From Desulfosediminicola flagellatus (GTDB lineage Bacteria; Desulfobacterota; Desulfobulbia; Desulfobulbales; Desulfocapsaceae), in the NCBI RefSeq assembly GCF_005116655.2, contig NZ_CP050698.1, forward strand, positions 62,001-126,000: DNA of 64,000 nt. Reading direction: 5' to 3'. The position numbers were made by a program, and so were the translations under genes. Below, one piece after another: positions 27,006 through 37,300 of the stretch. The first letter of the stretch is position 1. The number at the start of each line of letters is the position of its first letter. A model generated the notes under the pieces. The model worked only from the letters and a program-made list of their open reading frames with translations, did not search any database and was not told the DNA's origin.

Positions 27006-28780
27006 CTGTATCTCGCTGGAATTATCCGGTCAAACTTTTCGTCTACTAAGTTTTTGGTTGGCTGGTCGACTTCAAGGACGTCTGTGTACCAGGGTTTCAT
27101 TCGGCAGTCTATTACTATAGGAGCACGCAAACCAACATGAAATCTTCTGACATTACTGGCAGAGGCATGAATATCGTTTGCAGGTTCAAATCGTGTAAAA
27201 AATGTCCAGAGAAATTCCTGCATGGAACAGGTAGCCTCTTCGACATTGTCAACCAGCAGAATGCATGGCCAGTTGCTCACTCCTTCCCACATTGCCAGCT
27301 GAGCAGGGAGTTCCTTATTTTCAGTGTAAGGGGTACCTTGGACTACTAGTGTACCTGGCAGAAAGGCTTTAGGCTTGGCGCATTCAGGTGGCAGGGTGCC
27401 GTTAAACTCAGTAGGGAGTTCACGAATTTTTTCTTTTCCAAGCCCCATCATCATGGCTTTAGAGCCCTTGTTGACAGAAGGGCCGGTATAATCAAGTGTA
27501 TCCTGGGAGACATTGGCAAAGACAAAGAGGTCCTGGTCCCAGCGGACCCGTTCGAGTACATGCGGCCAGAGTTTGCCAAAATCAGTTACATCTACTTCGC
27601 CGTCTGTAACAATCAGGAACTTACTGAGCGAAAGCTGTCCTTCACCAAGAATTCTCAGACCACAGGCAAATGCCTCCCGCGGATAACGATCAGCTACACG
27701 GGCGGCAGCCAGACAATGAAAGCCTGTCTCGCCAAATGTCTTTAATTCGCGAACGCCTTTCATTACGAGTGGAAAGAGAGGAGAAAGCAGGTCCTGAAGG
27801 TAGTCACCAATGAAAAAATCTTCCTGCCGAGGTCTGCCAACTACAGTGGCTGGATAGATCGCATTGTTTCTATGGTAAAGATGGCTCACTTGAAAAACAG
27901 GATAATCATGTTCAAGTGAATTATATCCATAATGGTCACCGAAAGGCCCCTCTGGACGTCGAAGATGCGGAGGAACCTGACCTTTGATTGCAAATTCAGC
28001 ATGGGATACAAGATCGTGTCCGCCACGAGGGTCACTTGTCATTTTTAATTTGTCACCCATTACAAGTGAGGCGAGCATAAGTTCCGGGATGTCCTCAGGT
28101 AACGGTGCAATGGCTGAGAGCATAAGTGCCGGCGGGCCGCCAATATATAATGTTAATGGGAGTGCCTTATTCGCTTTTTCAGCTTCGAAATAGTGATAAC
28201 CACCACCTTTATGTATTTGCCAGTGAATACCTGTCGTCTGGTCGTCAAAACGCTGTATGCGATACATGCCCAGATTATGACCATGACCCTCTGGATGTTC
28301 AGTATAGACAAGGGGCAGGGTTACAAAGGGACCACCGTCACTATGCCAGGAGGTGAGCATTGGAAGGCTGGTAAGCTGCGAAGGGCTCTGGCAATTTTCA
28401 AGTATAGGTGCCCGTCCAGACTTTTTGAGACCAAGCTTCATGCAGTCGCTTATTAACCCTCGATTATCCCATAATTTGCCAGGGGTGAGTGGCATCGCGG
28501 TTTCTGCAAGGTTTACAATATCTTTGACGAACTGCTGAGGTTTACCACCGAAAGCAAGCTCAAGTCTGTTACTTGTTCCAAAGAGATTAGTAACGACAGG
28601 AAATGTAGAATTTTTGACATTGGTAAATAACAGAGCTGGACCGCCTTTTGCGATCACACGTCTGTGAATTTCTGCGATTTCAAGATACGGATCAACTTCT
28701 TCGTCAATGATGAGCAGATCGCCATCTTCTTTAAGTAAATCAATATAGCTGCGTAAATCGTATAACTTGTTGTTTTTCAC
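27002..28780 (-). CDS. UbiD-family (menaquinone biosynthesis-type) decarboxylase
   Basis: The 592-residue protein belongs to the prenylated-FMN-dependent UbiD decarboxylases: VVTNLFGTSNRLELAFG near residue 60, an RIQRFDDQTTGIHWQ segment, and VVGRPRQEDFFIGD near residue 310. The length of about 600 is typical of the subgroup assigned to menaquinone synthesis; E. coli UbiD is shorter. The start is GTG 28780, with AAGGATAG just upstream overlapping the previous stop. It sits in a minus-strand run with yjbQ, a small unknown gene and rluB. The prenyltransferase partner UbiX is not in the window. Confidence 0.88.
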   Translation of the reverse strand: MKNNKLYDLRSYIDLLKEDGDLLIIDEEVDPYLEIAEIHRRVIAKGGPALLFTNVKNSTFPVVTNLFGTSNRLELAFGGKPQQFVKDIVNLAETAMPLTPGKLWDNRGLISDCMKLGLKKSGRAPILENCQSPSQLTSLPMLTSWHSDGGPFVTLPLVYTEHPEGHGHNLGMYRIQRFDDQTTGIHWQIHKGGGYHYFEAEKANKALPLTLYIGGPPALMLSAIAPLPEDIPELMLASLVMGDKLKMTSDPRGGHDLVSHAEFAIKGQVPPHLRRPEGPFGDHYGYNSLEHDYPVFQVSHLYHRNNAIYPATVVGRPRQEDFFIGDYLQDLLSPLFPLVMKGVRELKTFGETGFHCLAAARVADRYPREAFACGLRILGEGQLSLSKFLIVTDGEVDVTDFGKLWPHVLERVRWDQDLFVFANVSQDTLDYTGPSVNKGSKAMMMGLGKEKIRELPTEFNGTLPPECAKPKAFLPGTLVVQGTPYTENKELPAQLAMWEGVSNWPCILLVDNVEEATCSMQEFLWTFFTRFEPANDIHASASNVRRFHVGLRAPIVIDCRMKPWYTDVLEVDQPTKNLVDEKFDRIIPARYR

Positions 28781-28783
28781 GTT

Positions 28784-29047
28784 CTATCCTTTTAAATCCT
28801 TTACTTCAGACCCATGGGCTTTCTGCTGTAGAAAGAGGGTGTGGTATTCATTTTCAGAAAGATGTTTTTTTAATATGTTTTTTGTAAAGTCGGAAATAAA
28901 TTGGCTGATTTCTTCGCTGGACATTCGTGATGCGAGTTTTTCAGCAAATTCGGCTCGACCTGCAAGTTGTAGAAAACAGGCAAATGATTGTTCATCAAGC
29001 TCACGGTTGAGACCAAAACAGATCTGCTCTGGAGAAATTTTTTTCAT
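28784..29047 (-). CDS. Small protein of unknown function
   Basis: An 87-residue soluble, helical, acidic protein that I do not recognise. It has two cysteines (in QICFGL and FACFLQL) and the C-terminal half SSEEISQFISDFTKNILKKHL looks amphipathic. The case for a real gene is its tight packing: 18 bp after the yjbQ stop and a stop codon that lies within the ubiD ribosome site. Its own ribosome site is weak. Co-expression with ubiD suggests but does not show a quinone-related role. Confidence 0.6.
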   Translation of the reverse strand: MKKISPEQICFGLNRELDEQSFACFLQLAGRAEFAEKLASRMSSEEISQFISDFTKNILKKHLSENEYHTLFLQQKAHGSEVKDLKG

Positions 29048-29065
29048 TGTAGTAAGTTGTGATGT

Positions 29066-29476
29066 TTATGGTTGTATAGTTTTACTCAGGTGGTATTGAA
29101 CTTTCCTGGTCCGTGGTCCGTCAAACTCGCAAAAGAACAGATGTTGCCATGTACCCAGCTTCAGTCGTCCGTTTTCGATGGCTATAGTCAAAGATGCTCC
29201 CATGAGTGAGGCCATGACATGCGATGCTGAATTTCCTTCCCGATGTCTATAATTGAAGTTCATCGGTACGATTTGCTGCAATGCATCTATTATATCCAGG
29301 CGTACATCAGGGTCAGCTCCTTCATTGATTGTAATCCCTGCAGTAGTATGCGGGTTGAAGATATAGCAAAAACCTGTAGTGAATTCATGTTCGCGGATAA
29401 GCTCCTGTACCCTGTCTGTTATATCGACAAGCTCCATGTGAGAAGCCGTTGTAAGTGAGAATGTTCCTGAAAGCAT
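29066..29476 (-). CDS. yjbQ: YjbQ family (UPF0047) protein
   Basis: A 136-residue member of the secondary thiamine-phosphate synthase enzyme family. It has the conserved FNPHTTAGITINEGADPDV segment near residue 41, ASHVMASLMGASLTI near residue 84, and GTWQHLFFCEFDGPRTR near the C-terminus, with histidines that cluster at a possible metal site. The physiological role is uncertain. It is the first gene of the minus-strand run yjbQ, unknown, ubiD-like, rluB. Confidence 0.9.
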   Translation of the reverse strand: MLSGTFSLTTASHMELVDITDRVQELIREHEFTTGFCYIFNPHTTAGITINEGADPDVRLDIIDALQQIVPMNFNYRHREGNSASHVMASLMGASLTIAIENGRLKLGTWQHLFFCEFDGPRTRKVQYHLSKTIQP

Positions 29477-30164
29477 TTCACCTCCTGCTTGTGTCAGAGA
29501 ATAGATGCTCTGTTGTATTCCCGGTGGTGCCAGTATTGATAGTGGAAAAGCTAAAATAACTTAGACGTATTGGAAATAAAGACATTTTTAAGCAATACAC
29601 AAACATCTGTTCGATCACTATAGGTTTTTTTCGGATTGCAGTCAATGTCCGCTGAATCTTTGATGATTGATCAAAGTCCATTTTATACTCGTGATGTGGA
29701 ATGATAAACACTCTTGGGGAGAATGTGAAAAGAAAACTGCTGGTTAGTGAAAGATAATGCAGAAAAACTCGAGCTATCTCTGCTTGACAACGGCTAAACA
29801 GCAAATATTGTTAGTGAGTTTTGGTTGATAAGTAACGAATCTTGAACAGATTTTTCTTGTAGAGTATCGTGGCTCAGGTAAAACCAACAATTGGTAGACA
29901 CTTTGCTAGCAGGCTGGTGTTTGATTTCATGGACACTGGAAGTCTCATTTGCCGAAAAAAAATGCAAATGTCGAAAATATAGTAGAAGATGAAAGGTGGG
30001 AACGTTTTTAGTGACATGAAGCAGAAGGGTTGAAAGAAACACTTCTGGTCTCTCCCCCAAAATACAATCTGATATCGAAGTAGACACAGCTGCAATGAAT
30101 CCGTTGGGGCTGTTGATTATATAACAGAAGCATATCGCATTAGATGCGATGGGAGTTTGAGGTA
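29477..30164. other. 688-bp region without a convincing gene
   Basis: Divergent gap between yjbQ and aroC. Two minus-strand open frames of 108 and 128 codons are present, but their translations (Cys, Phe and Ser-rich, no family resemblance) overlap each other and the start of aroC, and do not look coding. I see no tRNA, no strong hairpin with T run and no clear repeat. The region probably contains the two promoters plus decayed DNA. Confidence 0.6.
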
Positions 30165-31238
30165 ATGGCTGGGAATACATTTGGAAAATGTTTTAGGGTA
30201 ACCACATGGGGGGAGTCACATGGTACAGCTATCGGTGCAGTTATCGATGGTTGCCCTCCTGGAGTAGAGCTGGATCTCGAACGGTTACAGCGTGAAATGG
30301 ATCGAAGAAAACCGGGCCAGGGTGGGGCATCAAGTCCACGCAAAGAGCCGGATAGAGTCGAGGTATTGTCAGGGCTTTTCTGTGAGCAGCCAGGAGAGCT
30401 CCCGAAAACCACGGGAACACCGATCTCCCTTGCTGTCTACAATAAAGATGCTCACTCTAAATCCTATGATAATCTCCGTGAAATTTATCGTCCGGGGCAT
30501 GGCGATATTACCTATAATGCCAAATACGGCGTACGTGATCATCGTGGTGGCGGCAGATCTTCTGCCAGAGAAACAGCCGCGCGAGTAGCAGCTGGAGCAG
30601 TTGCTGATCAGATTCTGGAGCAGTTCGGTATAAAGGTGTGTGCCTATACGGTTGCTCTGGGTGGCATAAAGGCTACAACGTGTGATCTGGCAGAGATCCA
30701 GGATAATCTCTATTATTGTCCTGATAAAGATGCTGCGGAAAAAATCGATAAACGGGTGAGTGAGGTTCGTAGGCAGGGCGACACCCTTGGGGGGATTGTT
30801 GAAATACGTGCAACCTGCCCTGCAGGCCTCGGTGAGCCGGTGTTTGATAAACTTGAGGCTGAACTCGCCCATGGTCTAATGTCAATTGGAGCTGTAAAAG
30901 GGATAGAATTCGGTAGTGGATTTGCCGTTGCCGATATGCTTGGTTCTGAAAGCAATGATGCCATCGGGCCTGATGGGTTTTCAAGTAACAACGCGGGTGG
31001 AATACTGGCCGGAATTTCAAGTGGGCAGGAACTTGTTATACGGGTTGCTGTTAAGCCGATTCCTTCAATTGCCAAAGAACAGCAGACAATAAATCGTCAG
31101 GGTGATGCTGTTACAATCAAAATTGGCGGTAGGCATGACATTTCTGCAATTCCCCGAGTTATCCCTGTGTGTGAAGCGATGGTGCGTATAACTTTGCTTG
31201 ACCACCTGTTGCGACAAAACGCTATTTTTCCCAAATAA
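30165..31238 (+). CDS. aroC: Chorismate synthase
   Basis: AroC converts EPSP to chorismate with reduced FMN as catalyst, the last step of the shikimate pathway. The N-terminus GNTFGKCFRVTTWGESHG and RPGHGDITYNAKYG with RGGGRSSARETAARVAAGA are the family signatures. ATG 30165 after GAGGTA gives 357 residues; an in-frame ATG seven codons earlier has no ribosome site. glgA begins 19 bp after the stop, so the two may be one unit despite unrelated functions. Confidence 0.96.
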   Translation: MAGNTFGKCFRVTTWGESHGTAIGAVIDGCPPGVELDLERLQREMDRRKPGQGGASSPRKEPDRVEVLSGLFCEQPGELPKTTGTPISLAVYNKDAHSKSYDNLREIYRPGHGDITYNAKYGVRDHRGGGRSSARETAARVAAGAVADQILEQFGIKVCAYTVALGGIKATTCDLAEIQDNLYYCPDKDAAEKIDKRVSEVRRQGDTLGGIVEIRATCPAGLGEPVFDKLEAELAHGLMSIGAVKGIEFGSGFAVADMLGSESNDAIGPDGFSSNNAGGILAGISSGQELVIRVAVKPIPSIAKEQQTINRQGDAVTIKIGGRHDISAIPRVIPVCEAMVRITLLDHLLRQNAIFPK

Positions 31239-31257
31239 GGATAAGAGGCTTGACGGC

Positions 31258-32979
31258 ATGAAACAGTCACCTGTTAAAAATATATGGATGATCGCCAGGG
31301 AGTATGGTGATCTTGCAGGCGCAGGTGGAGTAAAGGATGTCGTCCGCCAACTTGCGGATGCACTTGCAATTGACGAGAATCTGTCAGTGACTATCGTCAT
31401 ACCTATGTATGGTTTTGTTCAACCTGAAGAATATAATCTGGTTCAGCAGACTGACCCGCTTGATCCCTCAATCCCGCTTGAGTTTGAAGTGGCAATGAAT
31501 TACGGCCTTAATGAACGGTGGGAAAGCTGTAGGGTTTATAAGGGGAATCTGAGTGGTGTAGATTTATATCTCATTGATTCAAAACGATTTCGTGAGAAGT
31601 ATAGTGTCTATACATATACGGATAAAGATACAGGGGCGGAAGAATGGCAAAAGCCTGGTATGGGGCATTACGATTATTTCGCGATGAATCTGCTTCTTCA
31701 AAAGAGCAGTCTTGAGCTTATGGTACTGCTCGATGATAAGCCAGATGTAATTCATTGCCATGATGGTCATACCGCGCTAATTCCCGCATTGATTCATGAG
31801 TGCCAGGGGTGGCGAAGCTATTTCAGAGATACCGGGTGTGTGGTTACAATTCACAATGCTGGTATTGGGTATCATCAGGAAGTGGCGGATTTGCCTTTCG
31901 CCCAGGGAATGACAGGGTTGTCTTGGGGCTGTATAGGAAATAATCGTCTTTCAGGAAAATTTGATCCTTTTCTCGCGGCGGGTGAATATGCAATACTTAA
32001 TACTGTGAGTGAAAATTATGCCCGTGAATTACAGGAAACTGACGAAGATCTGAGAACAGACTGGTTAAGTCATACTCTGCTTAAACGTGGGGTGAAAATC
32101 GAAGGGATTACTAATGGCATCAATCCTGATGATTTTAATCCGCTGGCAGGTGAAAGAATTGGGCTGGCGGCCTCATATGATCCTTCTTCTGACGACGATG
32201 ATCTTGAGGGGAAACTTCGGTGTAAATCACATCTGCTAAAAAAATTACATCTTCTGAATGAAATCGATGGAATAACATTACATGGCAGATTAGAGAAAGA
32301 TGCCACGCACCCGTTGTTTGCCTTTATTGGGCGACTAAGCGAGCAGAAAGGTGTCGATTACTTTCTTGAATCGATAGAATTACTTTTCTCTGAGCACCAG
32401 CATGGACAGGCGCTTATATTGGGGACTGGCAGTGCCTTTCTTGAGGCGGGGATTCGTTCTCTTGCAGAAAAAGAGAGTATGCGCGGCAGATTATGTTTTA
32501 TACGGGGCTATAGCCCGGAATTGGCCAATCAGATTTTTTCTGCCTGTGATTTTTTCGTTATACCTTCTCGTTATGAGCCGTGCGGACTTACTGATTATAT
32601 TGCACAGCTTTTTGGTGCTATCCCGGTTGTTCATCATGTTGGTGGTCTTGTAAAAGTCGAGAAAGGTAAAACAGGTATTGCCTACTCTGGTGATTCTGTA
32701 GAAGATCTGCTGGCAGCCCTTCAAGAGGCGGTTGTTCTTTATGAGAAGAAGCCTGCTTTACGAACGATGCAGCGGAGCGCTCTGGAAGTTATCCGCAAAA
32801 GGTATACCTGGAGTGTTGTGAAGGGAAAATATGTGGCCCTGTATGAGAGGGCTAAAGAGCGGAGAGCAAAGGGTCGTGCTACTGTGAACGGTAGGTTGGC
32901 CCGGTCTTCGGGTAGTATAGAATTGATTAACGAACCTATTGAGGGGGGATCCCTCGAAAATAAGGAGATAGCGACATGA
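31258..32979 (+). CDS. glgA: Glycogen/starch synthase-type glycosyltransferase (GT5)
   Basis: A glucosyltransferase extending alpha-1,4-glucan from a nucleotide sugar. C-terminal GT-B motifs are clear: FIGRLSEQKGVDYFLESI and PSRYEPCGLTDYIAQLFG with VVHHVGGL. The N-terminal KxGG loop that binds the donor phosphates is altered to AGAGGVKDVV, without the lysine in its usual place. At 573 residues it is longer than common GlgA (about 480), with an insert after residue 120 and a K/R-rich tail. ATG 31258 follows AGAGG; upstream in-frame sequence overlaps aroC. The stop overlaps gapA by 4 bp. Glycogen synthase is most likely, but donor use is unproven. Confidence 0.85.
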   Translation: MKQSPVKNIWMIAREYGDLAGAGGVKDVVRQLADALAIDENLSVTIVIPMYGFVQPEEYNLVQQTDPLDPSIPLEFEVAMNYGLNERWESCRVYKGNLSGVDLYLIDSKRFREKYSVYTYTDKDTGAEEWQKPGMGHYDYFAMNLLLQKSSLELMVLLDDKPDVIHCHDGHTALIPALIHECQGWRSYFRDTGCVVTIHNAGIGYHQEVADLPFAQGMTGLSWGCIGNNRLSGKFDPFLAAGEYAILNTVSENYARELQETDEDLRTDWLSHTLLKRGVKIEGITNGINPDDFNPLAGERIGLAASYDPSSDDDDLEGKLRCKSHLLKKLHLLNEIDGITLHGRLEKDATHPLFAFIGRLSEQKGVDYFLESIELLFSEHQHGQALILGTGSAFLEAGIRSLAEKESMRGRLCFIRGYSPELANQIFSACDFFVIPSRYEPCGLTDYIAQLFGAIPVVHHVGGLVKVEKGKTGIAYSGDSVEDLLAALQEAVVLYEKKPALRTMQRSALEVIRKRYTWSVVKGKYVALYERAKERRAKGRATVNGRLARSSGSIELINEPIEGGSLENKEIAT

Positions 32980-33980
32980 CTGTGAAGATCGGGATTAATG
33001 GATTTGGTCGTATTGGTAGAAATATGTTCAGGGCCTTAAGTAAAGACCCGGCTTTTTCGGATATTGAAGTCGTTGCAATTAATGATCTCACTGACACGCC
33101 CACGCTGGCGCATCTTCTCAAGTATGATTCTGTCATGGGTGTTTACGACAAAGATGTAGAGAGTGATGAAAACGGGATCATTGTTGACGGAAAGCATGTT
33201 GCGGTCTCCAGTCATAGAAATCCCGCTGATATTCCATGGGGACAGCTCGGAGTCGAGTATGTCGCAGAGTGTACAGGTATTTTCAGAGATGCGGATTCTA
33301 CCCAGGCACATATCGACGCAGGTGCCAGTAAGGTAATAATTTCTGCACCGGCCAAAGGTAATATCAAGACGTTTGTTATGGGCGTGAATGAAGACGAATA
33401 TGACGCTACCCAGCATCATATTGTTTCAAATGCTTCATGTACCACTAACTGCCTTGCTCCGTTTGCCAAAGTTATCATGGATAACTTTGGGATTGAGCGC
33501 GGATTGATGACAACTATTCATGCCTATACCGGTGACCAGCGCCTGCTTGATTTTCCCCATTCAGACCCCAGACGTGCACGCGCTGCAGCTCTTTCTATGA
33601 TTCCTACAAAAACCGGTGCTGCGGCTGCTGTTTCGCTGGTAATTCCTGAATTGAAGGGGAAGTTTGACGGACTCGCCGTTCGCGTACCTACCCCGACAGT
33701 ATCCCTTGTTGATGCAGTAATGGAAGTTGAGAGAGAGACCACTGTAGACGAAGTAAATCAGGCACTCAAAGAAGCTGCAAACAGATACCTTGGATATACA
33801 GAGTTGCCATTGGTTTCTATTGATTTTCAAGGTGACGGGCGTTCATCAATTGTTGACGGCTTATCAACCAAGGTTATTGGCAAGACTGTAAAGGTGATGA
33901 GCTGGTATGACAATGAATGGGGATATTCAAACAGGATGCTGGACCTGATTTTGCACATGGAGGCAAACAAGGCTTTATAA
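32976..33980 (+). CDS. gapA: Glyceraldehyde-3-phosphate dehydrogenase, type I
   Basis: A 334-residue GAPDH. The NAD-binding start is KIGINGFGRIGRNMFRA. The active-site cysteine is in SNASCTTNCLAP near residue 152, followed by TTIHAYTGDQ and later SWYDNEWGYSNRM. It oxidises glyceraldehyde-3-phosphate in glycolysis or the reverse in gluconeogenesis. Its ATG lies inside the glgA stop (ATGA), so the two are translationally coupled. Confidence 0.97.
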   Translation: MTVKIGINGFGRIGRNMFRALSKDPAFSDIEVVAINDLTDTPTLAHLLKYDSVMGVYDKDVESDENGIIVDGKHVAVSSHRNPADIPWGQLGVEYVAECTGIFRDADSTQAHIDAGASKVIISAPAKGNIKTFVMGVNEDEYDATQHHIVSNASCTTNCLAPFAKVIMDNFGIERGLMTTIHAYTGDQRLLDFPHSDPRRARAAALSMIPTKTGAAAAVSLVIPELKGKFDGLAVRVPTPTVSLVDAVMEVERETTVDEVNQALKEAANRYLGYTELPLVSIDFQGDGRSSIVDGLSTKVIGKTVKVMSWYDNEWGYSNRMLDLILHMEANKAL

Positions 33981-33981
33981 G

Positions 33982-34171
33982 CATTGTCGGACAGCCTCCT
34001 AGGAGGTTGTCCTAGAATAGGAATTTGGGTCAAAGTCGAGGCATTCTCAAAAAGCAAGCACAGCCATATACATGATATCGAAGTCTCACTTCGTTCGCTT
34101 ATCTGCGAGCATTGTTTTTTTGAGAATAACGAAGAGTTTGGAACAAAGGCCATTGTCGGACAGCCTCCTAG
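33982..34171. repeat. Palindromic MITE-like element with 21-bp direct repeats
   Basis: The 21-bp sequence at 33982-34002 (CATTGTCGGACAGCCTCCTAG without change) recurs exactly at 34151-34171. Between them is a palindrome: ATTCTCAAAAA at 34043-34053 pairs with TTTTTGAGAAT ending at 34127, and the flanks (TTTGGGTCAAA and TTTGGAACAAA) extend it imperfectly. A near-perfect hairpin GGACAGCCTCC/GGAGGTTGTCC opens it, and CGAAG/CTTCG lies inside. No transposase is present. Insertion with target duplication, or a repeat-mediated duplication, would both explain the layout. Confidence 0.65.
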
Positions 34172-34174
34172 TAC

Positions 34175-34210
34175 AACGCCCCGTGAGTATTCCTCCTGGG
34201 GCGTTTTGTT
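34175..34210 (+). terminator. Terminator of glgA-gapA
   Basis: AACGCCCC and GGGGCGTT form the stem, followed by a TTTTGTTTT run. The palindromic element lies between gapA and this terminator. Confidence 0.85.
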
Positions 34211-34309
34211 TTCAGCTCATGCTATAAAAAATATCGGCAAGAGTATATTCCTGTAAAGGATGGGTCAGCATAAATGACCGAATTGTAAAATGATCTGCCA
34301 GGTTACGTT

Positions 34310-37300
34310 ATGAACAACGCAAATATTGAAGGTGCTATTGAATCCGATGCACTGAAGGCGAATCTTCTGGAGACAGCTGGGAAGGTTGAGATAGATCCTG
34401 AACTTCTGGTGTTGCTTGAGGTTGTGCAAAAATATAAAGGTTTGCACTCATCGCTTGAAAAGCTGTTGTATGAGGTGTGTCATCCCTTTCGAAACTGGAA
34501 GATCATTTTGCCGCAGTTACGCAGTTTTGTACTGAAAAATAGTGGACATTACCGCGCGCATGAAAAAGGTCCTGAAGCCTTCCGCCTCTTTGGACGCCTT
34601 TTTTTCGAGGCACTTGAGGATTCCCAGCGATATCCGGCACTCTTGAACCAGGTAGTCGGGGCGAAACTGGCATGGATCGACAAGATGATCACCATCTTTG
34701 ATCATGAAGATTTGCACCGTTTCGAAGAACCGCTTAATGAGTTGTTTACGAAAATAGAGGAGCTTGACCGCGAAGATGACGCGATCATAATGCACATCGT
34801 CCATGGCCAGCATTCTGTGAAAAAACTGGCGACCAGGCTCGTGGGCTTCAGTGAAAAAGAGGATTGGAATTTTGACTATAAACCTCTTGCATCTTTAATT
34901 AAAACTGTGCTCAGGAAAAACTATCTTTACTGGTTGCATGAAGATGATCCGCTTCCATGGTTTATGGAGAATTGTGGTTTTTTGCGAGATGATCCAGAGT
35001 GTTTGAAGTTATTTAACATGCTCTCCCATGAGGCAATGAACGAGCATGTGAGGATTCTTGAAAATGATGGTCTGGAAGAGAACCCTCTTACCGAGCTACA
35101 GAAATTTCTCACCCTTCCGGGGCATGTTGATATAGTCAGGCACTACAGGGAAGTGCCCGGCATGTTGTCAAGTGCCGAACAGGGGATGTCGCCCAAGACT
35201 GAAGAGACTTATGAAATTCACCACTTTATCGAAAATCAGAAGCTTCTGTTCCTTTTCAAGATCATGGATACACGAGGATTGTATCTGATACACGAAGAAA
35301 CTCTGCGTGAAATAAATCGGAGTCTGGTTCAACTTGTAAGGCAGCAGACATTTGAAGAGATTGAAGAGTTTCTATTAACAACTTTTAAACTCCTGAAGGC
35401 GAATGTTGTAAAATTTCCACACACTTCTCTTCAATGTATTCAGGTTTTGGGTGGTGAGGTCTTTGATCGTGGCAACAGTAGGATGGTTGAGGCCTTTCTG
35501 TGGGGAGTAGTGCGTTTTGGTTTTCAGCATGCCAATGTATCTGGTGTTGATGAAAACTGGCAGCCGCTTGTAAATCCAGCTCATCTCAGCAACATCCGTG
35601 TATGGCTTCACCTTATCATGCGTGAGCCCAAATGGTGCGGTACGCTTTTTTCAGCGCTTATTATTCATCTTAAACTATCTGGTACATGCGTAAAAGACAC
35701 CGATCTCTTTCAGCGTGATATTACAGAACTCCTTAATCACCCCATTGAGCCGATTTATAATCTCTCAAAGCAGTTCACTAAACTTATGCCGGTATTCTAT
35801 AATGAAATCGGTTCAGAAGGAGAACTGCGTGACGTTTCCACAGAGCTTGATGAGATACATAAAAGAAAAGACCTGCTTATTCATTTTCTTAGAAAACAGG
35901 GGCATGTCGAGAGTTCTAACCTGATAGTTGATTTTATTAAGTCGATCTTTCTCTTCTGGAAAACCAGGGAAAAGAATCTCCTGATTCCTTATCTACCAGA
36001 AGAGATATATGTACAGGTATCTACTTTCGGGCCATTTATAGATGATCAGTACCATTTGAGCCAGAGAGTATGGAGTCACCTGGGGATAAAAGACGTTGAT
36101 GATCTCCTTGAACTGAATCACGATGCGCTGCTTGCCTTTCTTACCAGACAGACCGATTTGCAAAAACATGAAATTCGCCGGTTTGAATTGTTGGTGAAAA
36201 TGTTTAAGCTCCTGTATCAAAAATATAAATTAGGATTTCAGGAAATCCGGACCGAGCTGAAGGCTGGTATTCAGGATGGCTTTGTAGAGATGGAAAAGAT
36301 TCTTGATGTCCTTGACAGCGAGGATACTGAGCAGTGTCTTGAAGTTACTCTTGAAGCGCTTGAGGAATTAAAAGCAATAATATTATCTGAGCAAAAGTTC
36401 GAATCACGAGAAGATATCTACTATAAACGGCATATTGCTGTCGATATTCCGTCTGTGTACGGCAGGTATAAAGAGAAAAAATTTGATGCGCTTAGTCTGA
36501 CATTCAGGTTAGAAAATCTTGCGAATATTTATCTTGAGAAACTTCCGGATACCGTCAATCTGACATTTATTACCCAGGCAACATTCTGGAATATTGTGAG
36601 GTGCCTGCGTTTATTCATGAAAGCGTTAAAAATTGACGGTATTACATCGAGAAGGCTCAATATATATCTCACCCTGCTGACAAACTCGCTGAAGGTTAGA
36701 AGGTTTTCTTACACCCAGTATCTTGATATTTTTCGAGGCCTTTCTGAAGGGGTTAAGGATATCATGTATGCGTATTATACTAATATCCATCAGAATAATC
36801 TTTCAATGATTATTCCGCAGATAGGCCAGGAAAATCTTCTGCAGAAATATAAAAAACTTTATGATGAAGACGAACTGAGTAACTCGGTACAAAGGTTGTC
36901 AGAAACCTTCCTGCGAGAATTGATATCCTCTACCTTTGGTCTGCAACATCTTGATAACTTTATTCTCAGGATTATTCAGACTCTTGATAGTCAAAAAGAT
37001 GTACTCGACAAGCAGCACCTTGACCTGCTGATGACGTATAATCAGGAGAAAACACTTTCACTTCTGCATAAACCAAATCCGTATACGCACAACCTGATTC
37101 ATCTAGGTAACAAGGGATTTAACCTTGCAACGCTCATGGCGGAGAATATTCCGGTTCCACCTGCATTTGTGATAACCACAGAAATTTTCCGCTGTCGTGA
37201 CGTTGTTTTTGGTTATAGCCAGGCAAGGGAAGAATTCATGCAACGTATACGTGAATCTCTTCAGGAAATAGAGAATCTCACAGGGTGTAAATATGGTTCA

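Noticed and set aside
29478..30180. Two minus-strand open frames of 108 and 128 codons in the yjbQ-aroC gap
   Set aside because: They overlap each other and the start of aroC, lack ribosome sites, and their composition and translations do not look like proteins.
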